Shown piece after piece: positions 22,570 through 31,365 of a stretch of 64,000 nt of DNA. A program made the position numbers and the translations under genes. Origin of the DNA: Maratus speciosus (taxonomy: Eukaryota; Arthropoda; Arachnida; Araneae; Salticidae); NCBI GenBank assembly GCA_963932465.1, contig OZ010800.1, forward strand, positions 37,252,352 to 37,316,351, in the 5' to 3' direction. The notes below the pieces were generated by a model. It saw only the letters and a program-made list of their open reading frames with translations, was not told where the DNA came from and did no database searches. Positions within the stretch are counted from its first letter, which is position 1. The number at the start of each line of letters is the position of its first letter.

Positions 22570-24015
22570 TTAGTCGTTTTGTATTTCAAAGGGATACAAG
22601 GGCTGAATGGATCTTTTTAAGATTCCACTCGCTGTTTTTATTTCGTATGAACGAATATTGCCATCTCTTCCAGGAATGACAGTCTGAATCTTACCAAGTT
22701 TCCAAAGAAACTTATTTTTTGCGTCATCTTGAATTAAAACAATATCGCCCACTTTCAGTGGCGTATGGGCATTAGGATTTTTCAAGGAATGGGCTGTTTT
22801 CAAATCCATCAAATATTGTTTTTTCCATTTGGTCCACAATTGTTTCAATAGTAAAGATTGATATTTTTTTCTTTTCAGGAGTGTTGATCTCTTCAAACAA
22901 TCTTCAATTATTTCAAAAAAATTAATAGGAAATGAAAGTTCTTTTCCAAAATTTAAAAAGTGCATTGGAGTAAGAGGTTCTGGTTCATTGCTGTCGCTAT
23001 ATACATACGTCAATGGTCGCGTATTCAAAACTGCTTCCACTTCTGTCAACAGAGTCGCTAATTCATCATAACTTAAGAGTGCTCTACCAATTACTTTTCT
23101 CAAACAGTCTTTGACTGACTTTACTAGTCGCTCATAAAAACCTCCCCACCATGCAGCTCTTTCTATAATATTCTTCCATACAATTCTCTCTTTTGTAATA
23201 AAATTTAAAAATACTTTGTCTGTCAGTATGTTGTATAAATTTTCGAGTTCACCTTTGGCCTTTTTGAAGGTTTTTGCGTTGTCAGAATAAATAATTTTGG
23301 GATTTCCTCGTCTAGCTGTGAATCTTCTGAATGCCATCAAAAAGGAATTTGTTGTCATATCAGACGCGAGTTCCAGGTGAATGGCTCTAGTCACACCGCA
23401 AGTAAACAGGACAATGTAAGATTTTTGCGTTTCTTTAAAATTTCTGATATAGATCGGACCGGCGAAGTCTAAACCGCAGATTGCGAATGGCGGTGCTTCA
23501 CTAGCTCTGTCTTTTGGTAAAGGTGCGGTGATCTGGTCTGCTGGTTTGGAGAAATATTTTTTACATATTATACAATTCTTGATAACACTCTTGACCAACT
23601 GACGACCTTTAGGTATCCAAAAACGAGATCTAATTTTTGCCAAAGTACTGGCTGTCCCTCCATGCATAATTTTCTCGTGCTCTTGACGAACTATTAGAGT
23701 AGTTAACCAAGAATGTTTGGGGAGAATTATTGGGTTTTTCTCTTCTGCGGACAGGTTAGAAAATTCGAGCCTTCCGCCCAACCTCATCAACCCGTTTTTG
23801 TCAATAAAGGGCATGAAATTTGATAAGGATGACGTCTTATCCACTGATTTACTATTTTTTAGAGATTCTATTTCTTCCTTATAAAATTGTTTTTGTTCAG
23901 ATTGTATCAAAAAAATTTCAGCTTCGAGTAATTCTTCGGTTGTTATTACGTCTTGCACTTCAGTTGATTTTTTCAGCTTCATAATGAATTTCTTTACCCA
24001 AACGGTAATTCTCAA
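22570..24015 (-). CDS. pol: BEL/Pao integrase with C-terminal DUF5641-like region
   Basis: The integrase inserts the cDNA into chromosomal DNA. In the 481-residue frame the zinc domain is complete (H113, H118, C148, C151; HGGTASTLAKIRSRFWIP). The catalytic core has D183 (CGLDFAGP), D245 (IYSDNAKTF) and E295 (GGFYERLVKSVK), so the DDE triad is intact. The C-terminus (VGDIVLIQDDAKNKFLWKLG) matches the DUF5641-type end of BEL integrases. The printed start is arbitrary: the frame runs upstream without a stop to the A9 run at 24142-24150, where it must join the RNase H frame. Confidence 0.93.
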   Translation of the reverse strand: MRITVWVKKFIMKLKKSTEVQDVITTEELLEAEIFLIQSEQKQFYKEEIESLKNSKSVDKTSSLSNFMPFIDKNGLMRLGGRLEFSNLSAEEKNPIILPKHSWLTTLIVRQEHEKIMHGGTASTLAKIRSRFWIPKGRQLVKSVIKNCIICKKYFSKPADQITAPLPKDRASEAPPFAICGLDFAGPIYIRNFKETQKSYIVLFTCGVTRAIHLELASDMTTNSFLMAFRRFTARRGNPKIIYSDNAKTFKKAKGELENLYNILTDKVFLNFITKERIVWKNIIERAAWWGGFYERLVKSVKDCLRKVIGRALLSYDELATLLTEVEAVLNTRPLTYVYSDSNEPEPLTPMHFLNFGKELSFPINFFEIIEDCLKRSTLLKRKKYQSLLLKQLWTKWKKQYLMDLKTAHSLKNPNAHTPLKVGDIVLIQDDAKNKFLWKLGKIQTVIPGRDGNIRSYEIKTASGILKRSIQPLYPFEIQND

Positions 24016-24121
24016 AAGTTTCTCTAAATTACTATACTTTGAAATGTTTATGGGATTTTCGAGTTTTTTGACTAAGCACTCGCTCTGAAAACCATCGTTA
24101 GGATTTTTTTTGTATTCTAAT

Positions 24122-24799
24122 TCATCTGAGTAAGCGATTTCTTTTTTTTTCTGATATTGGCCAACACTCAGGAGGTAAACTTAGCCATTCTGGTCCCTGT
24201 AACCAAGTTGTATCATTGATTATCCTAGAGATTTTTGATCCTCGAGAAACTATATCAGCTGGATTGGCAGTACGAGGACAATGATACCAGTTATCAGGTA
24301 AGGTCAATTTATGGATCTCTTCAATTCTGTTTCTGACAAAGGGTTTAAACTTTTTAGGGGATCCTTTTATCCAAAAATAGGATATTTTTGAATCTGTCCA
24401 GTAATAAGTCGGTACATTCAATTTTAAAGCTTTCAAAATGTTACTACTTAGCTTGGCCGACAACAATGCGGCCATCAATTCAAGCCTTGGCAAGGTAAGC
24501 GCTTTCAGTGGAGCAACCCTGTTTTTCGAAGCAACAAAAACTGTTCGAACATTTTCGGTGGTTGTTGCTACACGTAAATAAGCAACCGTACCATAAGCCT
24601 TCATGCTTGAATCGGCAAAAATATGTAATTGTAGGTCATAATCATGCCAATTGGTGATGTCAGAAAAATAGTATCTGGGTACTGAAAAGTTTTTCAAATG
24701 AGGGAGTTCGTTACACCAGCTACTCCAAACTATACGTAAATCTTCGGGTAAGGTGTCATCCCAATTTAGACCCAAATTCCAAATTTTTGAATTATACAT
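24122..24799 (-). CDS. pol: BEL/Pao RNase H region
   Basis: The 225-residue frame contains LQLHIFADSSMKAYGTVAYL, VAPLKALTLPRLELMAALLSAKL, YYWTDSKISYFWIKG and NPADIVSRG. These are the ordered motifs of BEL RNase H (Asp, Glu, Asp). It is in the same polyprotein as RT, but the join needs one base at the A5 run (plus T5 at 24784-24788). The 3' end runs to a stop at 24122, just past the A9 run, after which the integrase frame continues. All key acidic residues look present. Confidence 0.9.
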   Translation of the reverse strand: MYNSKIWNLGLNWDDTLPEDLRIVWSSWCNELPHLKNFSVPRYYFSDITNWHDYDLQLHIFADSSMKAYGTVAYLRVATTTENVRTVFVASKNRVAPLKALTLPRLELMAALLSAKLSSNILKALKLNVPTYYWTDSKISYFWIKGSPKKFKPFVRNRIEEIHKLTLPDNWYHCPRTANPADIVSRGSKISRIINDTTWLQGPEWLSLPPECWPISEKKRNRLLR

Positions 24800-25713
24800 T
24801 TTAGTCTTAATGTAAATGGTCCTAGGAATCCAAGTGGATCAAAAATCCTACCTAAAACTTGTAGAATAAATCGTTTGGTGTCTATTCTTCTTGAAACGAA
24901 ATCAACTAAACCTCGAACATCAAAATAAAGTAAATCTTTGGAATTATTCCAAGTGATTCCTAAAACTTTATAAGGTTGATTTTGTTCTCCAAAAGCTTCA
25001 GAATTAACTTCTGAAGTTATGCCATTTTCTTTCCATAGTTCACTAAGTGGTAAAGAGTTCGTACGCCATTTGTGTAAATGCATACTTGCATTTTCAAATA
25101 TATCAATACATTGTAAAGTAGTGGATAGGGCTTGATCAATATTTTCATGACTTCCTATAACGTCATCGACATATATATTTTCATTTAAAAATTTTACTGT
25201 GTCTGGATATTTTTCGGTGTATTTTTTCAAGTGGTGTTTAATTATTGCAGCCAATAAAAAGGGACTGCTACTAATTCCAAATAACACTCTGGTGAATCTA
25301 TAAATTTCAAAGGGTTTAGAATTATCAAACAAATCTTGTGAATATAAAAATCTTGTTACATCACGATCGTTTTCATCTATAATTATTTGTAGAACTGCTT
25401 GTTTTATATCAGTTGTAAAAGCTATGGGATTAAATCTAAACCGTAACAAAACATCAAATATTTCAGGATACAAATTTGGACCTACATGCAGGCAATTATT
25501 CAAAGACAGTGAGCCTGTGTCATGAGCAGAGGCATCGAAAACTATGCGTAATCTGCTCGTTGTCCTATCAGTTCTAATTATTTCTCGATGAGGTAAATAA
25601 AAAGTTACATTTTGTTTTTCTTCAGCCTCTGTAACTAACTCAATAATACCTTGTTTCAAATAATCTGCTAACACCTCCTTGTACTCAAAAAATAATTCAG
25701 GGTTTTTAATCAA
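24766..25713 (-). CDS. pol: BEL/Pao reverse transcriptase
   Basis: This 315-residue frame makes cDNA from the element RNA. It shows LRIVFDASAHDTGSLSLNNCL, palm motif A FTTDIKQAVLQI (Asp about 102), RVLFGISSSPFLLAA, and the active site YVDDVIGSHE (181-184). It then has VLGITWN and the LQVLGRIFDPLGFLGPFTL block typical of BEL/Pao. The listed first codon is TTG and not a real start. The frame is open upstream for a few codons and should be reached from gag-protease by a one-base offset at 25716-25718. Confidence 0.93.
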   Translation of the reverse strand: MIKNPELFFEYKEVLADYLKQGIIELVTEAEEKQNVTFYLPHREIIRTDRTTSRLRIVFDASAHDTGSLSLNNCLHVGPNLYPEIFDVLLRFRFNPIAFTTDIKQAVLQIIIDENDRDVTRFLYSQDLFDNSKPFEIYRFTRVLFGISSSPFLLAAIIKHHLKKYTEKYPDTVKFLNENIYVDDVIGSHENIDQALSTTLQCIDIFENASMHLHKWRTNSLPLSELWKENGITSEVNSEAFGEQNQPYKVLGITWNNSKDLLYFDVRGLVDFVSRRIDTKRFILQVLGRIFDPLGFLGPFTLRLKCIIQKFGIWV

Positions 25714-27821
25714 TCTTTGAGTCTAAAAAATCTATATTCTGCAATTTTCCGATTGTCATTTAAACGTTCCCTTTCAAGCTTCCACGGAAATCGAACTGTA
25801 TATCGCTTATCATTGTATTTAATTTCTGACTCAAACTGCTTCATAACATTGTTTTCCGAAAAATCTGAATCCTGTTTAGTATTAAAAAGGCCAGATGATT
25901 CGATATTCCAGAATTTTTCAATCTGTTCAGAAATAAAATTTTTTTCTACTATTACATTAAATGCTAAGGGCGTATAACTGTCAGTTGTTTTTCCCTGTAG
26001 ACACCAACCAAAAATGGTGTCGACAGCTACTAATTTTTTATTCAAATGTTTTATATTTCCAGTAACAATCTCATAATAATAGTAAGCACCTATAAGTAAT
26101 GTAATGGGTTCTTTGGATGTGGGTGTGTCCGCAAGGGTTAAATTTTCAAATTGTTTACTTTTCATCAAATCATTGATTTCAGGTGGGGGGATTTCAGTAG
26201 CTGATATTTGATTGGTGACTAGCGCTTCTATATCTAATTTTGAATTAGGTACATTTTTATTTTCAATAGTTAGTTTAACTACTTCAAAGGCTTTTTCAAT
26301 GGGGTTCTTATTTCCAAATGTAAAAACCGACAATTTTTTTTTTCTTATTGCCTGTAAATTCAATTTATTTGCTATTTCTTCAGATATAAAGGTTCGCATG
26401 CTCCCACAATCTAAAAGTAACCTAATTAGAGATAGTTTTCCGTTTGATTTTATTTTTACACAACAAGTTTGTAGAAGAATTTTATTATTTTCTGTAGAGG
26501 AAATAGCCGAAATCACTTTTTCCCTAGTTTCACTTTCATTACCTTTTAATTCGGGTGTGTTTACTTCTTTTATTAATTTAGATTTTAGGCATATCGTTTG
26601 ATTATGTCTGCCTGAACACTTCTTGCAACTAGTTTTAGAGTTATAATTTTTGATAACGTGTTTCCTGCCTAAGCAAAGGTAACATCTTCCTTGAGATTTC
26701 AACAAATTTCTTTTAGTGTTTACATCAACAGCCTTACACAAATCAGATGAATGTTTACTATCGTTGCAAAAAATGCAATGAGTTAGCTGCCTATCTGAAG
26801 TCGATTTATCATTCGAAATGTTCATAAATTCACAAGTAGATTTAAATTCAGTTTTTGTTGTTTGACTCTTGATTTTTGTTTTATTATTTTCAAATGCTTT
26901 CATTCTCGAAAAAAATGTGTGTTCTCTGCTTTTTATTTCAGCGTGCAGAAAATCTAATAATTTATGTATATCTGAATGTGTTAAATTATCTACATTTTGT
27001 CTATTATATTCCAAAGCTAATTCTGCCGGTATTAATTTTAAAATTACGGCGATAAGCATGGAGCCATAATTTGCTGGTTCGAGACCTAATGTGGACAAAC
27101 ATCGAACATTTATTTCTATATCACTGTGCAATTTTTTCAATTTTTGAATTTCGTTAGCCTTATAAACAGGGGATAAATTAAGAAGCTTGTTGAGGTGATG
27201 ATTAATTATCACGTCTTTTTGACCATAACGCGATTCTAAAACTTTCAATGCTGCGTCATAATTAGCTTCTGATATTTCAAAACCTTCTACAGCATTAGCC
27301 GCAGCTCCAGATAAAAAACTCTTCAAATAATGAAATTTTTCAATTTTCGAAAGCGATTTATTTTCGTGAATTGTATTTTTAAAGGTATTAAAAAATGAAA
27401 TAAATTGCGTACAGTCGCCATAGAATTTTTGTATATTGAGTTTTGGCAATTTAACAACTGAGTTTTCATAATTAATCACATTCGATTTTAAATCTTGACT
27501 GTTATTTAAATCAACATTAACAATTTTTTTGTTTTCGGTTAATTTTTTCTTCACCCGGAATTTTGCAACTGATATTTTATCCACGTAATCATAAACAGAA
27601 TTCATTTCAGTTTCATAGTCGTCTAACCCTAAAAGGGGCTCAATTTTCTCGTCAACTGACTTCAATAATTCTGCTTTAGTATCTAACTGAATAAATAATT
27701 CTTCTAAATTATCAAAATTTATTGGACTATCCTTCATAACATTTTCTATATTATTAATCAGCTTTGTTACTGCTGTTCTCAAAACTATACGGTTCTTTTT
27801 CAACTTTTCTAAATCAGACAT
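25710..27821 (-). CDS. gag: BEL/Pao gag and aspartic protease
   Basis: The 703-residue ORF starts MSDLEKLKKN just inside the element. Residues ~120-260 match the DUF1759-type gag domain (LPKLNIQKFYGDCTQFISFF...SFLSGAAANAVEGF). Zinc knuckles lie at 349-411: CIFCNDSKHSSDLC, then CYLCLGRKHVIKN, then CKKCSGRHNQTIC. The second knuckle lacks its usual last Cys (Tyr/Asn instead). A DUF1758-type aspartic protease follows (LLLDCGSMRTFI, Asp about 471). The conserved LLIGADYYW-like motif reads LLIGAYYYYEIV here (Asp replaced). It ends with EYRFFRLKD before the offset into RT. It packages RNA and cuts the polyprotein. Confidence 0.92.
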   Translation of the reverse strand: MSDLEKLKKNRIVLRTAVTKLINNIENVMKDSPINFDNLEELFIQLDTKAELLKSVDEKIEPLLGLDDYETEMNSVYDYVDKISVAKFRVKKKLTENKKIVNVDLNNSQDLKSNVINYENSVVKLPKLNIQKFYGDCTQFISFFNTFKNTIHENKSLSKIEKFHYLKSFLSGAAANAVEGFEISEANYDAALKVLESRYGQKDVIINHHLNKLLNLSPVYKANEIQKLKKLHSDIEINVRCLSTLGLEPANYGSMLIAVILKLIPAELALEYNRQNVDNLTHSDIHKLLDFLHAEIKSREHTFFSRMKAFENNKTKIKSQTTKTEFKSTCEFMNISNDKSTSDRQLTHCIFCNDSKHSSDLCKAVDVNTKRNLLKSQGRCYLCLGRKHVIKNYNSKTSCKKCSGRHNQTICLKSKLIKEVNTPELKGNESETREKVISAISSTENNKILLQTCCVKIKSNGKLSLIRLLLDCGSMRTFISEEIANKLNLQAIRKKKLSVFTFGNKNPIEKAFEVVKLTIENKNVPNSKLDIEALVTNQISATEIPPPEINDLMKSKQFENLTLADTPTSKEPITLLIGAYYYYEIVTGNIKHLNKKLVAVDTIFGWCLQGKTTDSYTPLAFNVIVEKNFISEQIEKFWNIESSGLFNTKQDSDFSENNVMKQFESEIKYNDKRYTVRFPWKLERERLNDNRKIAEYRFFRLKD

Positions 27822-27949
27822 TTCGAAATAAAATATGAAAAACTTATCTTACCTTTGCTGTCTTCTTATCACTTACTATGCTCTATTTCCTTATTTGTGT
27901 TTTGAAGACATTAATAGGGTAACGAATACTTTTTTTTCTTTCTTTCTTT
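27822..27949 (-). other. BEL leader between primer-binding site and gag
   Basis: A leader of about 130 bp with a purine-rich GAAAGAAAGAAAG run on the minus strand. No upstream ATG-rich ORF stands out. Confidence 0.6.
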
Positions 27950-27965
27950 CCGGCGTGATGCACCA
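27950..27965 (-). other. BEL primer-binding site, tRNA-Gly-like
   Basis: Directly after the 5' LTR the minus strand reads TGGTGCATCACGCCGG. TGGTGCATC is complementary to a tRNA ending GATGCA-CCA, as tRNA-Gly does. The rest fits less well, so the exact tRNA is uncertain. Confidence 0.65.
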
Positions 27966-28299
27966 TGAAGAAAATTTCAAAGACAGTCGAACATCAACTC
28001 AAAGAAGGAGGTGCTTTCTGGATTCTTTTCTTTAATTATTTTGATGAATATTTACAGATGCATGGTTCTATACATATATACAATAAAAGATTATCAAACA
28101 CTTGATGTGGTTCTTCGAAATAAGGGAGGCTTAGCCTCATCAACAACTGTAAAAATATTACAGCGATCATGCTTTTTTAAATCACAACATTGCTTCGTTT
28201 CGTTCCAGCCACAACAATACAAAGTCGCATTCTAAGGTGGGATGCGCGCGCATCGCCCGACCTTCGTTGTCATGGGAGCAGAGAAAAAGTTTCTCTTCA
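27966..28299 (-). repeat. BEL 5' LTR
   Basis: It is an identical partner of 21798-22131, followed on the minus strand by the primer-binding site and preceded by the ATTAC target duplicate (28300-28304). The perfect identity implies a recent insertion. Confidence 0.95.
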
Positions 28300-28566
28300 A
28301 TTACAAAAACGTTGGAAATGACCTCTTAAACTACATTTAAAACATCTAGGAGCTGAATCATCACTAGATTTCTTAAAATCAGTTTTCCTACCCGAAAAAG
28401 CATTAGTCTCATTACTCCCGTTTTGCCTATAATAACCACTAAATTTACTATCCTCCCTCGGTTTCACTTTTTCACTGTTTACATACCTATCTTTACCCTT
28501 AAAACTTTTATACGTAACGGCATAAGACATGTTTAGCGTCAAAATAATTGTCACATTCTTTAGCAA
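28297..28566 (-). pseudogene. gag: Gypsy gag C-terminus with zinc knuckle
   Basis: The frame ends with one CCHC knuckle, CFKCSLRGHFQRFC, after a basic, Ser/Asn-rich linker. The BEL target duplication begins two bases after the last Cys codon. The stop reported here is created inside the BEL LTR. The gag frame and the protease-side frame (21789) are in register across the insertion. A frameshift near 28530 separates it from the gag body. Confidence 0.85.
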
Positions 28567-29581
28567 TTTTAGAAGCTTCTAACCATTTACTCTGCTGAGT
28601 TAACCCAATATATGATGCGGTTTCTTCATCTAACGTGTTTAATAACTTATCCGTAATTATTAACTGGTTGACCTTTTCATATGAGCCAGCACCCCTAATC
28701 TTACAATAATTTTTAAATGTTGCTATTAAACGCGATACAAATAATACATGAGTTTCATTCTGGTTTCTCCTAGTCTTCTTAAAATTTTCCAAACACGCCT
28801 TCGGTGTCGGCTCATGTTCCCTTGGAACTAACTGCTTTAATTCCTCATAACTCTCAATTTGTTCCTTAGCGGTATAAATTAACAAATTATCTGCCTTATC
28901 TCCTAACATATTTAGTAGAATTTCGGCCTGCTGATTTTCCGGTACATTTTTAGTTTTGAATTCCCTATCTAAACTGTTGAAAAATAAATTCCATCCCTCA
29001 GTCCCTTCTGGTACTTTGATAGACAGAGTTTTAACACTTTTGATCAATTTTTCTATGTTACTTTCATTATTAGATTCCCTAGACCCATTAGAGTTATTTG
29101 TCGAACCTTGTATCCTTAGCCTCTCCATTTCTAATTCATGTTTCATCCTCAATTTTTCAGACCTCTCTTCTCTTTCTAACTTTTCCAGTTCAACCTTTTC
29201 TTCTCTTTCGCGCTCTAATTTTTCTTGTTTTTCTAACTTTTCGCGCTCTAATTTTTCTTGTTTTTCTAACTTTTCGCGCTCTAATTTTTCTTGTTTTTCT
29301 AACTTTTCGCGCTCTAATTTTTCCTGTTTTTCTAACTTTTCGCGCCCTAATCGTTCCACAACAATAGTGTTAGATAATTCTATAATAGCCCCCTCGTCAT
29401 ATTCATCTCTGTCCATTATCTTTTTCTTAAGCTGAAATCTGGTATCATCTTCCGTGAATTCAACCCCGAATTCTTCGGCTATCATCTGAAGATCCACCCT
29501 TTTTAGTTTCAATAATAAAGCCATACCTTCACCGATTACTGTTACTCCTCTACGATAATATTTAACCTGAAAAGTCATCAT
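28508..29581 (-). pseudogene. gag: Gypsy gag body with 11-residue coiled-coil repeats
   Basis: 357 residues from MMTFQVKYY. Residues ~75-150 are a highly charged coiled coil with about four near-perfect copies of REKLEKQEKLE, encoded by a 33-bp minisatellite (29218-29345). The capsid-like part follows: KVPEGTEGWNLFFNSLDREF, QAEILLNMLGDKADNLLIY, LENFKKTRRNQNETHVLFVSRL. These are typical of Gypsy gag (retrotrans_gag type). It runs out of frame at ~28520. The long plus-strand Ser/Phe-rich ORF here is only the antisense of the minisatellite. Confidence 0.88.
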
Positions 29582-30330
29582 GTGACTTTAATGTGACATT
29601 ATTTTGTAACTTATCACAATGCAGCATTCACGATGACTTTGAAATTGAATCTACAAATGACAGTCACACGAGAGTCACAATGTAACTACATTGTAAAGTC
29701 ACATGGTGACTCGTCAGAAAGCAGCAGTCACAGTGATGTCTCAGTGGAATCACATATAGTGATCATTTTGAGACTCATAATGAGATGTATGGAATTTCCT
29801 ATTTTTTTTGCTTCACCGTAGTGACTGTGACACTTGTGACTATGTGTAACATGAATGAGATGTTATATGGACTAGCTGTGTTGTAGAGATAGTAATTACT
29901 CGAATTATATTATTTCCTTTTGAGTATTCGCGTATTTGAAAATTAGCACTTTGTAACTTTTTCTTAATTTTTGCATACCAGTGTAGTACATTAGCTACAA
30001 ACTAATAAATGGTATGGTAAATGGCTAATTTCAACACTGTTTCCAGCAAACATTTTCTCTCTTTTGGCGCTAGATGCTAGTAATTATGTTTGTGTTTTTG
30101 CCTGCTCATAGATAGTGATTAACTGACAATAGAGAAATACCTATCGTATAAACCTTTTCGTATCTTTGGCTGTTGCTAAACTGAATTAGTGTTGAGTCAC
30201 TATCTCTATAAATAGAGCAATGTAAATGGCGCTGTGCAATTGAACATGTAAAGTGACATCAATCGTTCAGTAAAGCGGAAAAGAATCTCGACTGTATTGG
30301 CACACCAGACACACAAACATACAAAAAAAT
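29582..30330. other. Region upstream of Gypsy gag with GTCAC/GTGAC cluster
   Basis: No LTR or primer site is recognisable next to gag, so the Gypsy 5' end is lost or diverged. Between 29582 and 29850 the pentamer GTGAC or its complement GTCAC occurs roughly ten times. On the plus strand near 30208 there is a TATA-like TATAAATAG. I cannot tie it to a gene. Confidence 0.4.
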
Positions 30331-30429
30331 GCAAAAATTTCAACACTCGTAATTTGCGAGTTTTATTGTTCGTTTACTAATAAAGCATTGTTCGTTTACC
30401 AAATAAAGCATTTAGTCGCGATTTGGTGC

Positions 30430-30662
30430 AATGGCAAGCGGCAGCGAGAACGCTGCTCCTGATATGCTACGAAACATTTGATTAGAACTGGATTACCGTT
30501 TAGACGTTTATCGTGCGACCAAAAGTGCACACGTCGAAGTCTATTGATATTAAAACTTTGTGAGATGCTATTTTTATTTAAATATATATATTTTTTAATC
30601 TGATGGATAGTTCCGTAAAAATGAGCCATAACTTTTGGATACTTTTAGCCCGGACACCCTGT
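30430..30662 (+). pseudogene. Mariner-superfamily transposase C-terminal remnant
   Basis: Plus-strand translation 30430-30545 gives ENAAPDMLRNI-stop-LELDYRLDVYRATKSAHVE, ending at a natural stop. It matches the C-terminal tail (…MLR.VW.EL..R.DVCR.T.GAHIEHL) of mariner/IS630-type transposases; the internal stop is TGA where Trp is usual. It is followed by ATAACTTTTGGATA and the terminal repeat CGGACACCCTGTATA at 30651-30665. Only the 3' end of the element remains. Confidence 0.7.
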
Positions 30663-31365
30663 ATATACATGGGTCATTCTACTAAAAGTTATGGTTTCGG
30701 TACACGGTAGTTAATTTTTGGCAGAATATATATATATATTTTTTTTTGGGGGGGGGGGGTTTACATACGATAGAACACATTAAAAATGCCTATTTAATGA
30801 AGATTGGTGATTTATAAATTTATTTTATTTATTAGTTTTCAATGGGCGCAGATATACCTGAATACCTCATCCGTTACAGATTACACAAAATTCCCTCTGA
30901 TAGCATTTTCACTTATTTTCTGAACGACAAACATATCATTCCTTCAATACTGTGATTTTTTTTTTCCACTGGAAATACCTTCATATGTAAATTACATTTT
31001 AATATAAAAAAAAATAATTTTTTTTTCGAAAATAATTTTCTATCTGCTGTTACAAATCTTTCTTGTAACCTCCGTTACAATAAAATCCTGTACAATAATT
31101 TTCAAAATATGTTAGCATTTGTCTCCTAATAAAAATATTCAGAGGTAAGAGGCATCCCTTTTCTGTTTCAGTTATTAGCAGTAAATGTTCACATTGTCGT
31201 TTGCTATTAATTTTGAAGCATTCGCACTGAACTAGAAATGCTTATAATTTTTTTGGTATTCTTCGTTCTTTATTTGAAACGTAAGCATCATTTATCGGAG
31301 GCTTCTAAAAGAGCGTGTCTAATTTAGTGTAATATTATATATATATCTATATATATATATATATA
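30663..31365. other. AT-rich spacer, nothing recognised
   Basis: It contains a G10-G13 run near 30750 and short TA microsatellites (30728-30740 and 31333-31364). There is no gene or repeat end apart from the TA runs adjoining the next element. Confidence 0.4.

Larger units (their letters stand above)
21798..28299 (-). mobile_element. BEL/Pao LTR retrotransposon, nearly intact and young
   Basis: The element is 6502 bp. Two 334-bp LTRs (21798-22131 and 27966-28299) appear identical by eye and carry TGAAGA/TCTTCA ends. It is flanked by the 5-bp duplication ATTAC (21793-21797 and 28300-28304). Minus-strand order: LTR, primer-binding site, gag-protease, RT, RNase H, integrase, polypurine tract, LTR. 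It lies in the gag of the Gypsy element. Only three small frame offsets, all at A runs, break the polyprotein. Confidence 0.96.
18299..29581 (-). mobile_element. Decayed Ty3/Gypsy retrotransposon, split by a BEL element
   Basis: Reading on the minus strand: gag (29581-28297), then the BEL insertion, then protease (21789-21331), an integrase-type zinc module, RT, RNase H (to 19285), polypurine tract and a 3' LTR. About 4.8 kb belongs to Gypsy once BEL is removed. No 5' LTR resembling 18299-18989 is found beyond 29581, so the 5' end is missing. Frame breaks occur in gag, between protease and zinc module, inside RT and before RNase H. The element is dead. Confidence 0.85.

Noticed and set aside
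25700..25730. Programmed -1 frameshift between BEL gag-protease and RT
   Set aside because: No canonical slippery heptamer or downstream structure is visible, and two other offsets of the same kind occur where no programmed event is expected.
26212..26601. 129-residue plus ORF
   Set aside because: It is antisense to the BEL gag-protease ORF and has no motif.
29218..29345. Regular 33-bp direct repeats as a possible CRISPR array
   Set aside because: The repeats are contiguous with no spacers and encode in-frame gag residues.
28956..29435. 159-residue plus ORF rich in Ser, Phe and Asn with 11-residue repeats
   Set aside because: It is the antisense of the gag coiled-coil minisatellite.
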